A stretch of DNA of 64,000 bases, from assembly GCA_021397835.1 (NCBI GenBank), contig JAJFZO010000113.1, positions 372,001-436,000 on the forward strand. Direction: 5' to 3'. The position numbers and the translations under genes were made by a program. Origin of the DNA: Moringa oleifera (lineage: Eukaryota > Streptophyta > Magnoliopsida > Brassicales > Moringaceae). Under the pieces are notes generated by a model. The model did no database searches and had not been told where the DNA came from. It saw only the letters and a program-made list of their open reading frames with translations. Below are positions 21,958-35,476 of the stretch, one piece after another. The stretch's first letter is position 1; each line of letters starts with the position of its first letter.

Positions 21958-24670
21958 GAAAGATGCCTGTCGTTAATTATTCTGATTAGGAAGTAAGATC
22001 AACTAAGCACAAACAAATATGTAGATGTCATTAAAAATATCAAAAATCACTAAAAATTTGTTTAAAAAAGTACTATTTCCTTTGCTTGTTTATAACAATA
22101 ATACATATAAAAAAATTATTCTTCAATGAATCTAAACAAGTTTTATGGCTCAACAAGAAAACTTCTTATCATTCCCTCAAGAGATCGATTGGGGAGATAC
22201 TGAAACAAAACTATATTTTTGCCTTCGAGATTAGGAGAAAATTGGGTCATCTTCTTCAACAGTATAATGATAGAGATAGGTTGTTTATCTATCTATATTT
22301 TTAAAATTTTGATTTAAATTATTTTTATAATAAATTAATATCAAATAAAATATTATCAAAGAGAATAACAAGAAAGAGGAAGATTTTTTTAAAAAAATTT
22401 ATTTGCTTTATTTTGTATATTTTAATTTATTTTTTAAAAATATTTCAATATTTTAAATTTTATTTTCATTATATTGTATTTTTATTTTTTAATTATTTTT
22501 TAAAAATATTTTAATATTTTAAAATTTTATACGCAATTTGAATTGAGAATCTTCCATGATAAATTTTTATATGATATTTCTAAAAAATATAAAAATATAT
22601 TGAAGTTATTATGAAAAAAAGTTGTATAATTTTTTGGATACTAAAAATATTTTTAAAAAATTATACCGATAAAATTTTATGAAAAATAGTTTACGAATAG
22701 TTTATGAGTTAAAAATAAAATAATTTTATTTTTAATTTTTTAATTATTACATATTACTATTTTTAAAAAATTAATAAAATTATGTTAATAAAAAATAATC
22801 TAAAAATAATAGTTGGCCCTTTCTCTCGCAACATAGTATCATGCACTTGCTAAACTTGTTTACCATTGCCCTTCTTGAGCTCTTCCCAACCTGTATAGGG
22901 ACAATAAATAATAAATTCTATAAATATTTAAAAAATAAGTTCAAAATAGAGTTAAAGCTGAGGACTCAACTTACACTTGCCATTGAAGTATTGACTAATT
23001 ACAAAAGCTATAGCTCCTTTCATGCCTAAGTGTTTGGTTTTCATTGTTGAAAAAGTCAAATGAAATAATTTAATGTAAAAATTAATCATCGTTTATTCTA
23101 AAGGCAACGAGGATGTGACCACAACCTTTCTTCTCTATGACTTTGCCAGCATTTATAAGAGAGATGAATCAAAAATGAAGAAAGAGATAGCACTTAAAAG
23201 GCGAAGGTAAGCTTTTCAGCTGCAAAAGTAGACTCCTTTTAATTTGTTGAAAGGTTAGATTAAAAGGAGTATGGAGTAGTAAAAGGGAAAATGCGTGGGG
23301 GATTTACGTTACTTATGAGATTGATTGGGTAAAAAACAAAGCGGTTGTAGAATAAGGAGCACAGCAAAAGAGTAGCCATCCATTGTTGTGGGCCAAAGGT
23401 AAGGGTTAAGACAGTTAGATCTTGTAATGGATAAAGAAAGCGAAAGGTGAATCAACATTGTGCTTTTATCTTATAGATGGATATGTTTTCTAATTGCTTA
23501 GGTACAGACCAAATTTGTGTGAAAGAAAAAAAAGAAGATTATTGCTGAGCCAAATGGCATTCATTGGATTGAGAAGAAAACATAGAATTTATCGTTCAAA
23601 TTTTCACCTTTTGACATCCAAATTGGCTCAGCTATAAGTTTAATTCATTAAAGTTCAGCTAAGTTCATACTTCATTTGTAAGCTTACTCAAAATATGCTT
23701 ATCCCGCTAGATTTTCAATCCAAAGAAATCGGGTTCAGGTGACTTATTAATCCAAAATAAGGCTGTGCATGCTCATTTCATCATCTCTAAATAATCTCCC
23801 ATGATAGCTAGTTTTCTAGGTGGCTTCTCTCTCCATTCTGATGAAAAAAGGCTTTCTCTACCTTGTTTGTCTGTATGTAAATTAAATATGCATCTACCAT
23901 AAAGAGTAATAGTGCAGTAAATTGGTACTGTCTTTCAAAGAAGTTGAAACTATGGGGACTAAATTCCTCCTAACATAGCAGATGGAAAGCTACTAAGCTC
24001 AGTGAGGTTTCTTTTGCTCTTATTTTCTTCATTTCCTGTGGGATTATTTTCTTAATTCAACATAATAGTACTATGCATGAGTGTAACCTATTGCAGTTCA
24101 CCATATTCACTTACTACCTAGCTTGATCGAATGCTAATATGCTTATAGTTTTTTTTTTTTGCATAGTTTTGATTTATCTAAACTATATTTAGAGATAAGA
24201 GCCTTGAATAAGGTTGTAAACAAGAAAGAAAAGAAAACATTGCATTGTCATCATTTATTTTCTTGGGACATTGTTTCTTTCTAAACTGTTTCCACATCTA
24301 TATTCAATCATAAACAATAGTTATTAAGATTTTTTTTTCTTAGCTAATTACCTACTTTTCATTCTTTTGCTGTTTAAAATTTAAAATGGTGTTCAATGTA
24401 ACTTAGATACTTCTGGTTTGAAATGGAACTCTGGACTGCAAAGTTTTGAGTTTTCTGTATGACTATTACATTTATATTTGGAAGTCATAATCCTTAATGG
24501 GATGATTATTCAATGCTCACATGTAGCTTTCCATTTGAATAATTAACTTTTGAACTAGGTTGTAGTTTGAGAAATATATTATAGATTTTTAATGCAATGA
24601 TCTGAAAATTTTAATAAAAAAACTATAATGATCTAAAATTGTCAAAGCTTGAAAAGACAATGGACCATTA
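21958..24670. other. AT-rich spacer between the DUF4408 and PEX14 pseudogenes
   Basis: No gene is supported. A roughly 63-bp direct repeat of TTTTTTAAAAATATTT-type sequence lies at 22425-22530. A somewhat GC-richer stretch at 23090-23470 includes TGTGGGCC (about 23387), a site-II-like motif common in plant promoters. It could be the former promoter and first-exon area of the PEX14 copy, but no start codon or N-terminal exon was recognised. Confidence 0.4.
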
Positions 24671-24673
24671 TAG

Positions 24674-27600
24674 TGAAATTATTGGCAGAGATGCCTTACG
24701 AGAAATTTCTTCAAAATCTATAGACTTCAAATCACATCCAAGAGTTAAAAGGCTCTCCTATCACCTACAAGTATTCCTTTCTTCAAAAGAAAGGCCTTAC
24801 AAATGAGGAAATTAGTGAAGCCTATCGCCATGGTCCTGTAAGCACATTGTTTCATCACATGAACTTTTAGCATTTGTGAAACATTTCCTTCCATGATAAT
24901 TCCTCTCTTTTTTTTTATTTGTATCTTTTTTGTTGATTATAGAATCCACCTTCAAGTATTATAAATGGATAGAGTTCTCCCTTGGATCAAGGTTAATAAT
25001 GTATCCTTATCTTTTGTTTGTCTTTATAATGGTTTTGATAACTTAGATGTGCTTCTAAAATGCCATGAGTTTAGCTTGGCTTCTCATAAAAATATATTGG
25101 ACTTGCATGTGTTTGGGTGCTTGAAATTGAATCCTTGATCATGACTACCCTATGCATTACTAATGTGCTTACATATCATATCCATTATCAATAATAAATG
25201 TGTAGCTAAAGTCATCTGGAAACATTCTACCATAAGCCACAACATCACTTTTACAATCTCTACCAGCCAGTCATACTGGACTTTATTTGCTCTAGCAACT
25301 TCCCTATGGTAATGGTTTCATCGGTCATATGCTTTTGCTGTTATGGGGCTTCTTGCTATTTCAGGTGCCAAAACAATAATAGTTTTAAAGGTATTTGTTT
25401 AGGCCACTAGGTCAGGTAACTAAATGTCTTGCATGTTTTTTCCTACTTTGTATGTAGTAAAAATTTGTGCGCTTGATTTGGTAATGTGCAATGTTTAGAA
25501 TTTTTTTTTTTTTTTTTTGCTATGGTTGAAGTCTTAGATTCTTAAGGTTGCTTTAAAAGATAATGACAACAAAGGGAAGAGATTAAGACCAAGTTTAATT
25601 GAACAAACAATAAAAGCTGATAAAGTGGCTACTGCAACTGTTGTGAATGCATTAAAAGCAAGTCTAGGACTACTTAACTCAAAAAATGAAGGTTATCCAT
25701 GTAGATTCATTTAATTCTAGCAGTTAATTTCTGAAAATCATCATTTTAAGAATGACCATTACTTTTTCTGCTTGTTTCTTGCAGCTGTCTCTCTTTCTCT
25801 TTCTCATTCACCCACAGAGACTTGTAGACCCATGCACTTGAAGCCAAGAACATAGACTCCAAAAATTTGGCACATGTTTCACCCTATTAATTTAATATCT
25901 TGTTAGAGTTGAGAAACATCAAGGCCTAAACAAAATGGTTGGATATCTAAATAGCAAGTCTGAGGTCAATAACTAATTCACTTTGGAAATTGACATGTGT
26001 CAAAGACGATGCACTGTCATCAAAGAAAAGGCGAAAGCCAGATACACTACATGCATTAGATAGTGGTAGGTCATTGATCTTGTTAAACGTAATGGAGACT
26101 AATTTTCTTTTTGTCATTTCTTTCTTCAAGTATTTTTCGGTATGCTATATCTTTTTCTCATTTGTTTGGAATCAAAATTTTCAAAATTTACTTCTTGTCT
26201 TTGGTGTTCTTATCAAGAATGAACAACCTATTCATGAAAACAATGGACTATAATTGGTTTTTTGCAATAAATTCTTCTAATTCCATAGAGTTCTATGAAT
26301 CATTCTTACAGTTAATCCTTGGACAAAATGTCTACAATCAGATGCCATGCTGCCATTCTTGTCTGAATTACATAATTAACAATTTAAGCTTGAGGTTAAC
26401 TTATGAACTTATTCATGATTGTTTCTTATAATTCTTGTAACATTCAATTCAAGAGCCAAAGTTAACTGGAAAATTTTTTCCTCCTTTTCTTGATGATTAG
26501 TAAATAAGTTTGGATGGTTGTGGTACCACCATATCTAAACTATTACATAGTACATGTTTCCTTACCGAATATCATGATCTTTTTTTAGTCTGTGTTTCCA
26601 AGAAATTTGTTGATTAATTTCCCTTTTCAATAATTTCATCTTCAACTATGTAGCCTGATCAAACAAGATTTCTAAGTTCTTTTTGCACGATCAAGATAAT
26701 GCCTTCAAATCATCAACCAGATAAAAATATGCTTAGTGGACTATTAAAATTTTGTAGGGTCATGTGCTCAAAATAGTAGCCAATGTTAAGTCAGTAGGAA
26801 ATGTTGAAGTTGTATCTTAAACATGAATCGTGGAATGTGACATTCCCTTGGTTTTAAATATATTTAACATATAATAGTTTGCTTCTAGTAGAAAACAAAT
26901 CTGAATCATGGAATGTGATTATCAACTTTTGCTTCTTACATGCACTAAAGAGGATGTCGAATTCTAACTCAAAATGACTTTTGCAAATAAACATGGTATA
27001 GAGAACTTCTGTTTTTTCACCTAGAACACTTTATTCTTTGTAGAAACTAATTTGATATTGAAAATGGTTGGAGTGATTTGGTGGTAGTCACTGACTTATG
27101 CTTCAAGGATCCTAATTTATGTGCATCTATTTCATTCTTCATTATCCTTGTTGTTTAACTTTATTGTTCAACAAACTGGCACATTAAGTTTTAAAAGGCA
27201 AGGTTTTAATTCTGAGCGTTTATTTTGTGTATCTTATTATTTGATGGGTGAAATTTAATTGTACTATTAAGTTTATTTTAATGGCTTGGATTCACCTCTA
27301 GTGAGGCTCTCATCAACAGCAGGATCTATGGCCCTCTTTGTTAATTAGCACCCAAAATGTTATATGTAGGTAATCATTTCATTATAATTGGATGTTGCAC
27401 ATAGATAGCATGGATCAAAATGGTAAATTTAACAACATTTCCTTCTTCAAGGTTTTGATTGCTGTTGCGGTTTTGTAAGGTGGCCATTAGAATTATGCTT
27501 CAGAAACACTGTGTATACCTACGGCCTACTTGTGTATATTCTTCTAAATATTGAGATTTATTGTCTCACTCATTATGCTTTCCTCTAAGCTTGGACAGAC

Positions 27601-28505
27601 TTATAGATGAAGTACCAAGAAAAGCTAAGTGTGATGGTTGTATGTATCATGCGTAAATGCGTTGTTTGGAGAATTAGGTACTAATTATCTTTAGGATTTC
27701 TCAACCATTTTCATTTTTTGATTTAGTTGTCATTTTCAAGACAAGGTACCAGGACTAACCTCTTATGTTGACGTTAAAGAACCATTGTTTCTTTCACTAT
27801 TGACATCAAGGACAAATGGAATCTCGCAAAAAATATGGTGGTTTTTTTGTATGAAAATTAGTTTTCTAATTTCTAAAGTAAAAACTTGAACTGTGTATAC
27901 TAAGTAGATAGGCTTCCGCTCAAAACAAAAAGCATTTGTGAAAGTATTTGGATTTCAAGATCATGCCAATTACAAAGGTGTAAAGCCTCTCTATATTTCA
28001 GCAGCATGATATATTTTTTTCCTTTCCTTTTTGGATACATTTTCCAAATGACTATTTTTAAGAATTAAAGTCAATTAATTTTGCAGATTATGGTTGTTGT
28101 ACAAAGAAGTGAGATGAGATTAAGAATACTCCTCAAGTTTCTGAATGACAAACTTTTAACCTTTTCTATTGTTGCCATAAATGTTAGCTTTCTCTATTTG
28201 ATTTCAGGATGTCATTGATTCACCCCTAAATCTTGATCAACCACTACCAAATCTTCATAAGGCTCTTAGAATTAAGATCAACCCACTTATGACTTATTTG
28301 ATTAAGCAGAACATCGATTTTAGAATTAGAATGAAAGTACCAAAGAATGTTAAACTATCTCTCTCATTATGCTCTTGAAAACTGATAATTTTATCCTTGT
28401 TATTTCTTAAAGCATCATTTTGTTTTATTTCACCACAGGTTTACCTCTCAATCGAATGGTAACAGTGTAGTTCAGTGGTGGTATCATAATAATTTGACAA
28501 ACACA
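24674..28505 (+). pseudogene. PEX14: PEX14 (peroxisomal membrane docking protein) pseudogene, intron-containing
   Basis: PEX14 docks the PEX5 import receptor at the peroxisomal membrane. Exon 24690-24837 encodes the conserved N-terminal PEX5-binding domain (SHPRVK, then after a frameshift GSPITYKYSFLQKKGLTNEE) and ends at an intact GT donor. Exon 25288-25390 encodes the membrane segment (SYAFAVMGLLAISGAKT). Exon 25547-25690 matches the following region (GKRLRPSLIEQ, LLNSKNEG). Exon 28208-28330 (IDSPLNLDQPLPN) matches the proline-rich part. Exon 28441-28505 carries QSNGNSVVQWW near the C-terminus. Introns are kept, so this is a duplicated gene copy, not a retrocopy. A stop and a frameshift in the first exon, missing exons between 25700 and 28200 and the absent N-terminus make it non-functional. 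Confidence 0.78.
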
Positions 28506-31254
28506 TGATGCAATGAGTCTTCAACTAATTAGTGCCCAGGTTCAATCGACTAGGTGCCTCCCTAGTCGCTTAGCTAGAAGTAGCTACTATCATATGACAT
28601 TTAGAACCAATAGTTTGAAGAAGGTCAGTTATGGAAAGTTAGTTCCTAGTAGTTTGGCTAACGGTTTGCTATAATATCAGAATTTGGCAATGAGTGGATA
28701 TCTGTTGTAAAGGTAACTAATGAGAGATTTGATGTGAACGTAATGCTCTGTTACAAAGTTTAAAATGCATTTTCTCGGTTAGCCAGGCAAATGAAATTGG
28801 AACTCTGTTCTTAGTTCTATGATTAGAAATTCAAGTTCTCAAAATAGGTTGTTCAAACAATATAAAAAAAACAAAAAAAAAACTTTATTTTTGAGTTGTA
28901 AATTATAATGGGGTGGATTTCTTGCTGACAATACAATACTTATCAATTTTTAGACTTCTCCAATATATAGATAAAAAACCAACAAGGTAAAAAGCATGCA
29001 CATAATGTCCATCATTCAACTTATCGATCCCCAAAGTCAATATCAAAGCACAATATGAAGAAACTATGTTGTTAATTTAATGTCAAATGTTTTTTTAAAT
29101 TTAATGTCTAAGCTATTTATAGACAATTACAAAAAGTTCATACAATGTTGTTTTTGGAATAGCACTATTTTTGAAGTATTTTTGAAAAAACCAGTGGATG
29201 CTCCAAAATTTTCAAATGTTAACGCTATTGAGAATCCCTACTTGTAAAATAAGAGCATCATAACCATAAATTTCTTAAAATTCAAAAAAATCATATATGT
29301 ATTTATATAATATTTATGAATGTAAACATGTATGTGTTTAAATACTAGCGTCTGGATGAATTCATGCATGTAAATATATGTATGCATGCAAACAAAGTAT
29401 GTATGATATGTACGGAAAAGAAATTAAACAATGAAGAACATTCATAGGGGCTATACTCGTTACTACAAAAATAGCTCTTTTTTTTTAATAAGTAAAATCT
29501 TTACTCAAAAATGATGAATGGTTAAAAGAAACTACACTAGTCAACTAATTATGAATTATCACAAAAAAAAGGAAGCTTATATTCACATGATGCTTACACG
29601 ACACATTCTAAAAGGAAAGGGGATCCATGCAAAGATGACATAATTATATAAAATCAAGTTGTGAACAATTCATCGTCATATAAAATTTCATAAAAAATTG
29701 TCAAACATAAGCCTTTTTGAAATAAAATGAAGGATCATATTACCTATTGGACGGGATTAATGCAAATGTTCTTCTTATCTTGAAATTGAAACATGAAAAT
29801 AAGTATTATTCAAAAAGAAAACCTCACAAAAATTCAATGAAATGATATTTAAAAATTAAGTAATTGTCTTTTCTCATACCTAAGCAAATACAAGCTGAAG
29901 TCCATAATCTATTGGCCTAGAAAGAACAAAGTTTTTATACTTATTAAAACTTCAATTAGATAACAATGATAACTTCAAGTAAAAACACAATTATAACAAT
30001 GATAGATAAAAACACTAAATTAAATAATAGAGAATAAGTACTTATCCACACAACTACACATCTTTGCTAACCATATTGATCAAGCATAATTCTTTAGTTA
30101 AGTAATAATTATTGAACATCTTATGAAAAAAAAAATTATGTGCTGTGCACCCTTAGTAACATTAAAGATATCCACCCCACCATTTCTCTCACAGCCTACC
30201 AATTCTCTTATACCCTTAATCACATTCAATGGCTGCAAAAATTCTTCATTACCCACATAAATTTTTAGGACCAATAATAAAAGCAATCATAATTAAGATT
30301 ACTACTATGTTTCTGCTTCTGGTCTACCTAAGTCTCATGCTATGAGAAGGACCAAATAAGCGTGTGAAATTTATATAGAAAAAAGGATAAAGAAGAATCA
30401 TAATCTAAAGCAAGTTTCTCCATCAAACATATGCTCATACCTAATCAGAGACATCGTGATTGAACAATAAAATCCATACTCCAAAAATCTTGAATCCTAA
30501 CAACAACTCTCCATTTGCTAACTTGGCTATTTATTTCCATTATCCATTAAGGTAAGAAAACCTAGGTTGCATGACATGCATCACATTCAATAACTGACAA
30601 GCTTGTTATTCAACATTCAATGCTAAATTTTAAGTTTTCTAAGAGAAAGGAATCCAAATTGGAAATTATTTGTACCTCCTCATCACGCTTTTGCATAAGC
30701 TCCAATGTAGCAAAATGCCTCCCCTTTAGTGCTTCTAGCTGCGTCTCCCCTTGAGTGCTTCTAGCTTCGCCTCCCCTTCAATGCTTCTAGCTTTACCATT
30801 ACTCCAAGTAGCAAGAAAGCCTCAACCCATAATTTTTCACATTGCAAGCAAACATAAGGAAAGTTTATCGGTTTAAGAAATTTGGAGCCCATTAATATGA
30901 TGAAAAGCCATCTAGCGTTTCGATAAGCATGAAAATATATTAACTTACTTTCATGGTCATTTTATGAACTCCACTAGAATCGTAGATTGATTCCATTGAT
31001 ACCTTACATGAATTGAAAATAGTAACCATACATTAAAAGTTATTGTCATGTTAACACATATGATGACTAAAATTTGCTACTATCAAAAATTATCAAATCT
31101 ACAATGGTAACAATTAGAACATAGCCTTAGAATAAATAATGTGACATTATCTACACACAAGAGTTGAAAAAATATTATAACTAAAAGAGACATAAATGAT
31201 GCAAGTTCCCATCTTTTTGATAAAATGTTGCTTCAAAAGCACTATGGAGTATCC
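28506..31254. other. AT-rich spacer with a short triplicated motif
   Basis: No intact gene is seen. At 30715-30800 a roughly 26-bp unit (CTCCCCTT-A-TGCTTCTAGCT) occurs three times. On the minus strand one frame reads LEALKGRHFATLELMQKRDE, which looks protein-like, but I cannot name a family. A minus-strand open frame at 30098-30286 is likewise unassigned. TGCATG-rich sequence lies at 29360-29390. Confidence 0.35.
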
Positions 31255-32960
31255 AATGCAAATACCGAAGAAAAAAGTTCATTTTGTATACTTAAATAGA
31301 AAATTATAAGCATTACATAATTTATTGAGTGTTCAAACAAGAGCGTTCAAAGATCTCTCCTACTCAAAAACTTTATCAAAAAATGTATATATAATTACAT
31401 ATCAAAACAAGGTAAAAGACATGCAAACAAGAATATTACAAATTAAGAGCAAGAAACAGAAAGAACGCCTTTTTTTGGTTGCATGCAAAGAATAGAGCAA
31501 ACATGCAAACAACGTAAGGTGTTCCCAAAAAGGATCTAGAAATGCTGTAAACACACATGATCGGACAACACTTACTTCTCACTACTTATTATTTAATTTG
31601 TTGATCTCCATAAAAATATCAACTTCAAGGAAAAAAGGATTAACTAGATTAAAAAATAGAAGTGATCAAAAAATTGATCTTTATTGAAATAAAGAAGACT
31701 AAAGAGAAAAAGTTCAATTTGTCTACTCAGAAACAAAAGTGGAATCATTACCTAATTTATTAGATGTTATAAATCAATAGTCAGCATAAATTTATGCAGC
31801 TCAAAAACTTCATCATAAAATGTCTATAGAATTACATACGCAATAAGGTAGATAGACATCCAAATAGGCAAGTTATAAATTGAAAGCAAGAGAGAGAAAA
31901 TTTGTCTTATTTTGATTACATGCAAAAGAATAAGGCAGGCCTCATATTGATTGATGCCTATTCATTTCTTAACTCCATATAACTATAACTTACAAAAAAA
32001 AAAAAACCTATGTCTCATCAAAACAAATTTCTAAAGCAGTGGCTTAAATTAGTGAGAGACTATCTATCAACAAAAGAATATTTAAAAATGACAACTCAAT
32101 CTTTTTATTTTTCTATTCTACTTAAAAAATTTCACATTAAAAACTAGTACAATTCACAAGGTTAAAATCAATAGTAACCTATAGCGGCTTATAAACGTGA
32201 GGTGTTTTCAAAAAAGATCTACAAATACTATAGATAGACTCAATTGGATAGCTGCATGTTGATTAAGTTGCTGATCTACATAAAAATATCAAATGCAAGG
32301 AAAGAAAAAAGAACATGGTTAAATAATAGAAGTGATTAAAAGAAAGATGAACTTGGTTGAAATAATAAAACTGACCAAAAAATTAACTTTTGTTGAAATA
32401 AAAAAAGTTTAAACAAAAAAGTTCATTTTGTATACTCAAAAAGAAGAGTGAAAGCATTGCCTAATTTATTGTGCATTAAATCAAGAGTTTGTTGAAAAAA
32501 CTTCATCAAGAAATGTATATGCAACTACATACATAAACAAGGAGGTTAAGCAAACAAATAGATTATAGGTTGAAAACAAAAAAGAGAGATTGCCTTATTT
32601 TGGTTGACCCAAAAGAATCAAAGGCCTTCTTTTGGTTGACGACTATCCATTTCTTAGCTTTGTAAAACTATCACTTCTACACAAAATCAATGGTTATGAC
32701 TCCAAGAAGATGCATAACTAGTGAAGAAGTCTTCCATCAACCAAAACATGTTTACAAATGATGGCTAACTTCATTTTTTTTTATTTTAGTTAAGAGTGAC
32801 AATAAAATGGACAATTCAAAATGTTAAAACACTAACCTTCTTGGTGACATTGAGACTGCATGATGAATAGCTGTCGCAGGTTCTAAAAGGCGAGGTGTTT
32901 TTAAATAAGATCTACAAATGCAACAAATAGACATAATTGTACAACACTTACCAAGTGTAA
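31255..32960. repeat. Diverged direct repeats of about 700 bp, at least three copies
   Basis: The block AAAAAGTTCATTTTGTATACT recurs with changes at about 31275, 31710 and 32420. A second block (AGGTGTTTTCAAAAAAGATCTACAAATGC) recurs at about 31518, 32200 and 32890. The order of sub-blocks is the same in each copy, and spacing is mostly 680-710 bp, with one shorter interval of 435 bp. Copies are strongly diverged, so the array is old. No coding capacity is seen. Confidence 0.7.
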
Positions 32961-35007
32961 TTTTTGCTAATTTTCATGATAAACTTGGTAAGGAGCAAGC
33001 GAAGCAAGGCCTAAATCGAAAGGTCTCAATCACAAGAAAGATTGCTTTATGAATAAGCTCATCAAACAAACCATGGGAGGCCTAATACTAAAAGAAAATG
33101 AATGTAAAGTTATGACTCTACCATAGCAACATTCCCAAGATCTCCTCAACTTTCATAGAAAATATAAAATTAGAGAAACTCTGAGTACACATGATTGTAA
33201 GCAAAAGCCCAAAAACGTCTCTACCCAGTTCCATAACATCACAGTTAAAAAGCCCCTTAGGTGCTTCAAAAATTATGAGATGACTTACACCTCTTAAGCC
33301 ATGTGTATTGGCACTGGTTATAGAAGAGAAAAGTTAGCAGGAAACTAAAAATATGTTCCTACCTTAAATTTCATTGTTCTAATATCAAGCTTCTACTTCA
33401 CTTTTTTATGAATATCAAGCTTTGCAAGTTAATAAAATTAGAAAATAAGCAAAAATCACCAAGAAGGTACAAATATGTAAATCCTTACAAAACATCTAGG
33501 AGTCGTACAATACATTTCCCTTCCAAAAGTGTGAAGGAAGTTTAGAAAAAAAAAAAACTAGGGAAAAGAAAAAGAATGAGAATAAGACCACATGGATGCC
33601 TAGAATCATGGTATATGACTATAATGAGAGTAGGGACATTACATACCTAGATTTTTATAAGCCAAGACACAAATTTGCTCCTTTAAATATGCATAGTTTT
33701 CTATTTTAGAGGTGTCTTAGTGAAGATCTTGTGGAGAAGATATCAAAGAATCTTGCATAGCAGTTATGATAAATTATCCCTTATAATCTTGATCAATCCC
33801 ATATTCTCAATGCTTACTACCCAGTCATGGGTTTTGATAATGGCATAGCAGCCCTGGCGATATTGGATCTCTAATGGGCAAATATGTCGATGGTGGGCAA
33901 GTCTATCAAGAATATTCTTATCGAGTTAGGTCGATTTTACTGTAACGTGGCACTTCCATACTGGCTGTTTAGGATATTGGTGACGTGTCTACTTTTGATT
34001 GGTAATGTGTCCATTATGGGAATAATAGTATGTGTTTTGGCGAAAAGAAAAGTCAAACATGAGAAAGTAAATGGCCTGTGTTCCATTTTAAAATAAGAAT
34101 TTTGCTAAATTTTCATTGAGCAAGAATATGTGATGTAAATGCTTAGAAGTTTTTAAAAAGTATAGATCTACTAACCAAATTAAAGATATGTTCTTGGATA
34201 ATCATGAATAAACTAGAAAGACAAGATTAAGACACATAATAAATGATATTGTCCTAACCGTAATGGCAATCGTTTCCTCAACATGTTTAGAAAGATTAGG
34301 TAATTGGCTAAAAAAATAAAGAAAAGAAAAAAATAATTAATGTATTGGTAATTGCATTTATAATTATTTGTTTAATATTTACAATACAAAGAAAATGCCT
34401 AATGATTTAGGAATTGTGCCCTATTTGACAAATGTTGGTTATCATTTTTATTATTTAATAGATAGAATATATATGGCATAAACATCTGTGTCTTTGTATC
34501 TGAGCATTGTCATACGTTGCATTTTCCTTTATTCAAGGATAAAAAATCAAGCAATGATGAGTTATTTCATTCTTTAAAGATGTGTTTTAAGTAGACAAAA
34601 CTATATCATTGCATGCATGTGCATATGTTCATTACAAAAGAGGAATTATCAGTAGACATAGATTTAATTTTAATGTTGAAGATATTTTCACTTAATTGGT
34701 ATCAATTTGGATGCTGTAAGAGTGCTAATCTTTCTCCACACGTAACCGATTCTTAAATCTATTTCTCTAAATGCATAGATCATGGAGTCTTTTTATTTGT
34801 TTGTTGTTGTTAACCTTTAAATATTTTCAAAAGTTGATGAACTTTGATGACTAATATAAAAGATTGATGATGACCTTTCTGCTTTACTTTCTTATGAAAT
34901 ATTAATCTAATAAGAAAAAAATACACAATCCAAAAGAAATTCTTTTTAAATCACTTTTAGGGTTTTCTCGAGCTAAAACCTCGTTGTGATAATCCACACT
35001 TAACTTC
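32961..35007. other. Spacer without a supported gene
   Basis: A plus-strand open frame at 33884-34096 (70 codons) contains a hydrophobic stretch (LFRILVTCLLLIGNVSIMGI) and lies in slightly GC-richer DNA, but it has no recognised family, promoter or neighbour linkage. The rest is AT-rich with nothing visible. Confidence 0.35.
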
Positions 35008-35476
35008 AAATTATTTGGAGATAAGAATAGTAATTGGGCAGGATTAGTGAACGATATGAAAAGTACATCCGACTATTCATTCATATTAAGCTCTGAAATA
35101 TTCTCATGGGTATCAAAGAAGCAAGCAACAATTCCACCATCATTAGTAAAAGTAGAATATTTGCGATAGCTATGACTATGAACAAAGTTATATGGTTAAA
35201 TCTTACGTTTGAAGACATAGGCTAACCACAAAATGAAGATATAGAAATTAGTAGCAAGTTCGCAATAGTAATAATAAAAAATATCATATTTCATAATAAA
35301 ACTAAACACGTAAGTATGAGAGAAGCTTTAACAACAAAAAGTAAAAGATAGAGCTCAAACAATGCAAAATTGAAAATCAAATAACAAGTATATTTACTAA
35401 GGCACTACCAAGAATTATGTTTACACAATTACAAGAATTGATCGAAGTCACCAAGACACAGATCAAAAAAGAATGA
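35008..35476 (+). pseudogene. Ty1/copia retrotransposon RNase H remnant
   Basis: The frame reads SNWAGLVNDMKSTSDYSF, then FSWVSKKQATIPPS, KVIWLNLTFEDIG and FHNKTKHVSMREA, and ends with IFTKALPRIMFTQL. These match, in order, the C-terminal RNase H part of plant copia polyproteins (SDWAG, KSTSGY, SKKQ, TKHI, DIFTKALP). At least two in-frame stops (after EYLR and EDIG) are present, and one catalytic Asp position reads Asn. Reverse transcriptase, integrase and LTRs are not recognised around it, so this is an isolated fragment. Confidence 0.8.

Noticed and set aside
28468..28548. Candidate SINE head: TAGTTCAGTGG A box and GGTTCAATC B box
   Set aside because: The A-box-like part is inside the PEX14 exon encoding QSNGNSVVQWW, and the box spacing (about 60 bases) is too long, so chance matches are the simpler explanation.
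29460..29480. TTACTACAAAAATAGC resembling a CACTA TIR
   Set aside because: It lacks the leading CACTA, has no subterminal hairpins and no partner end nearby.
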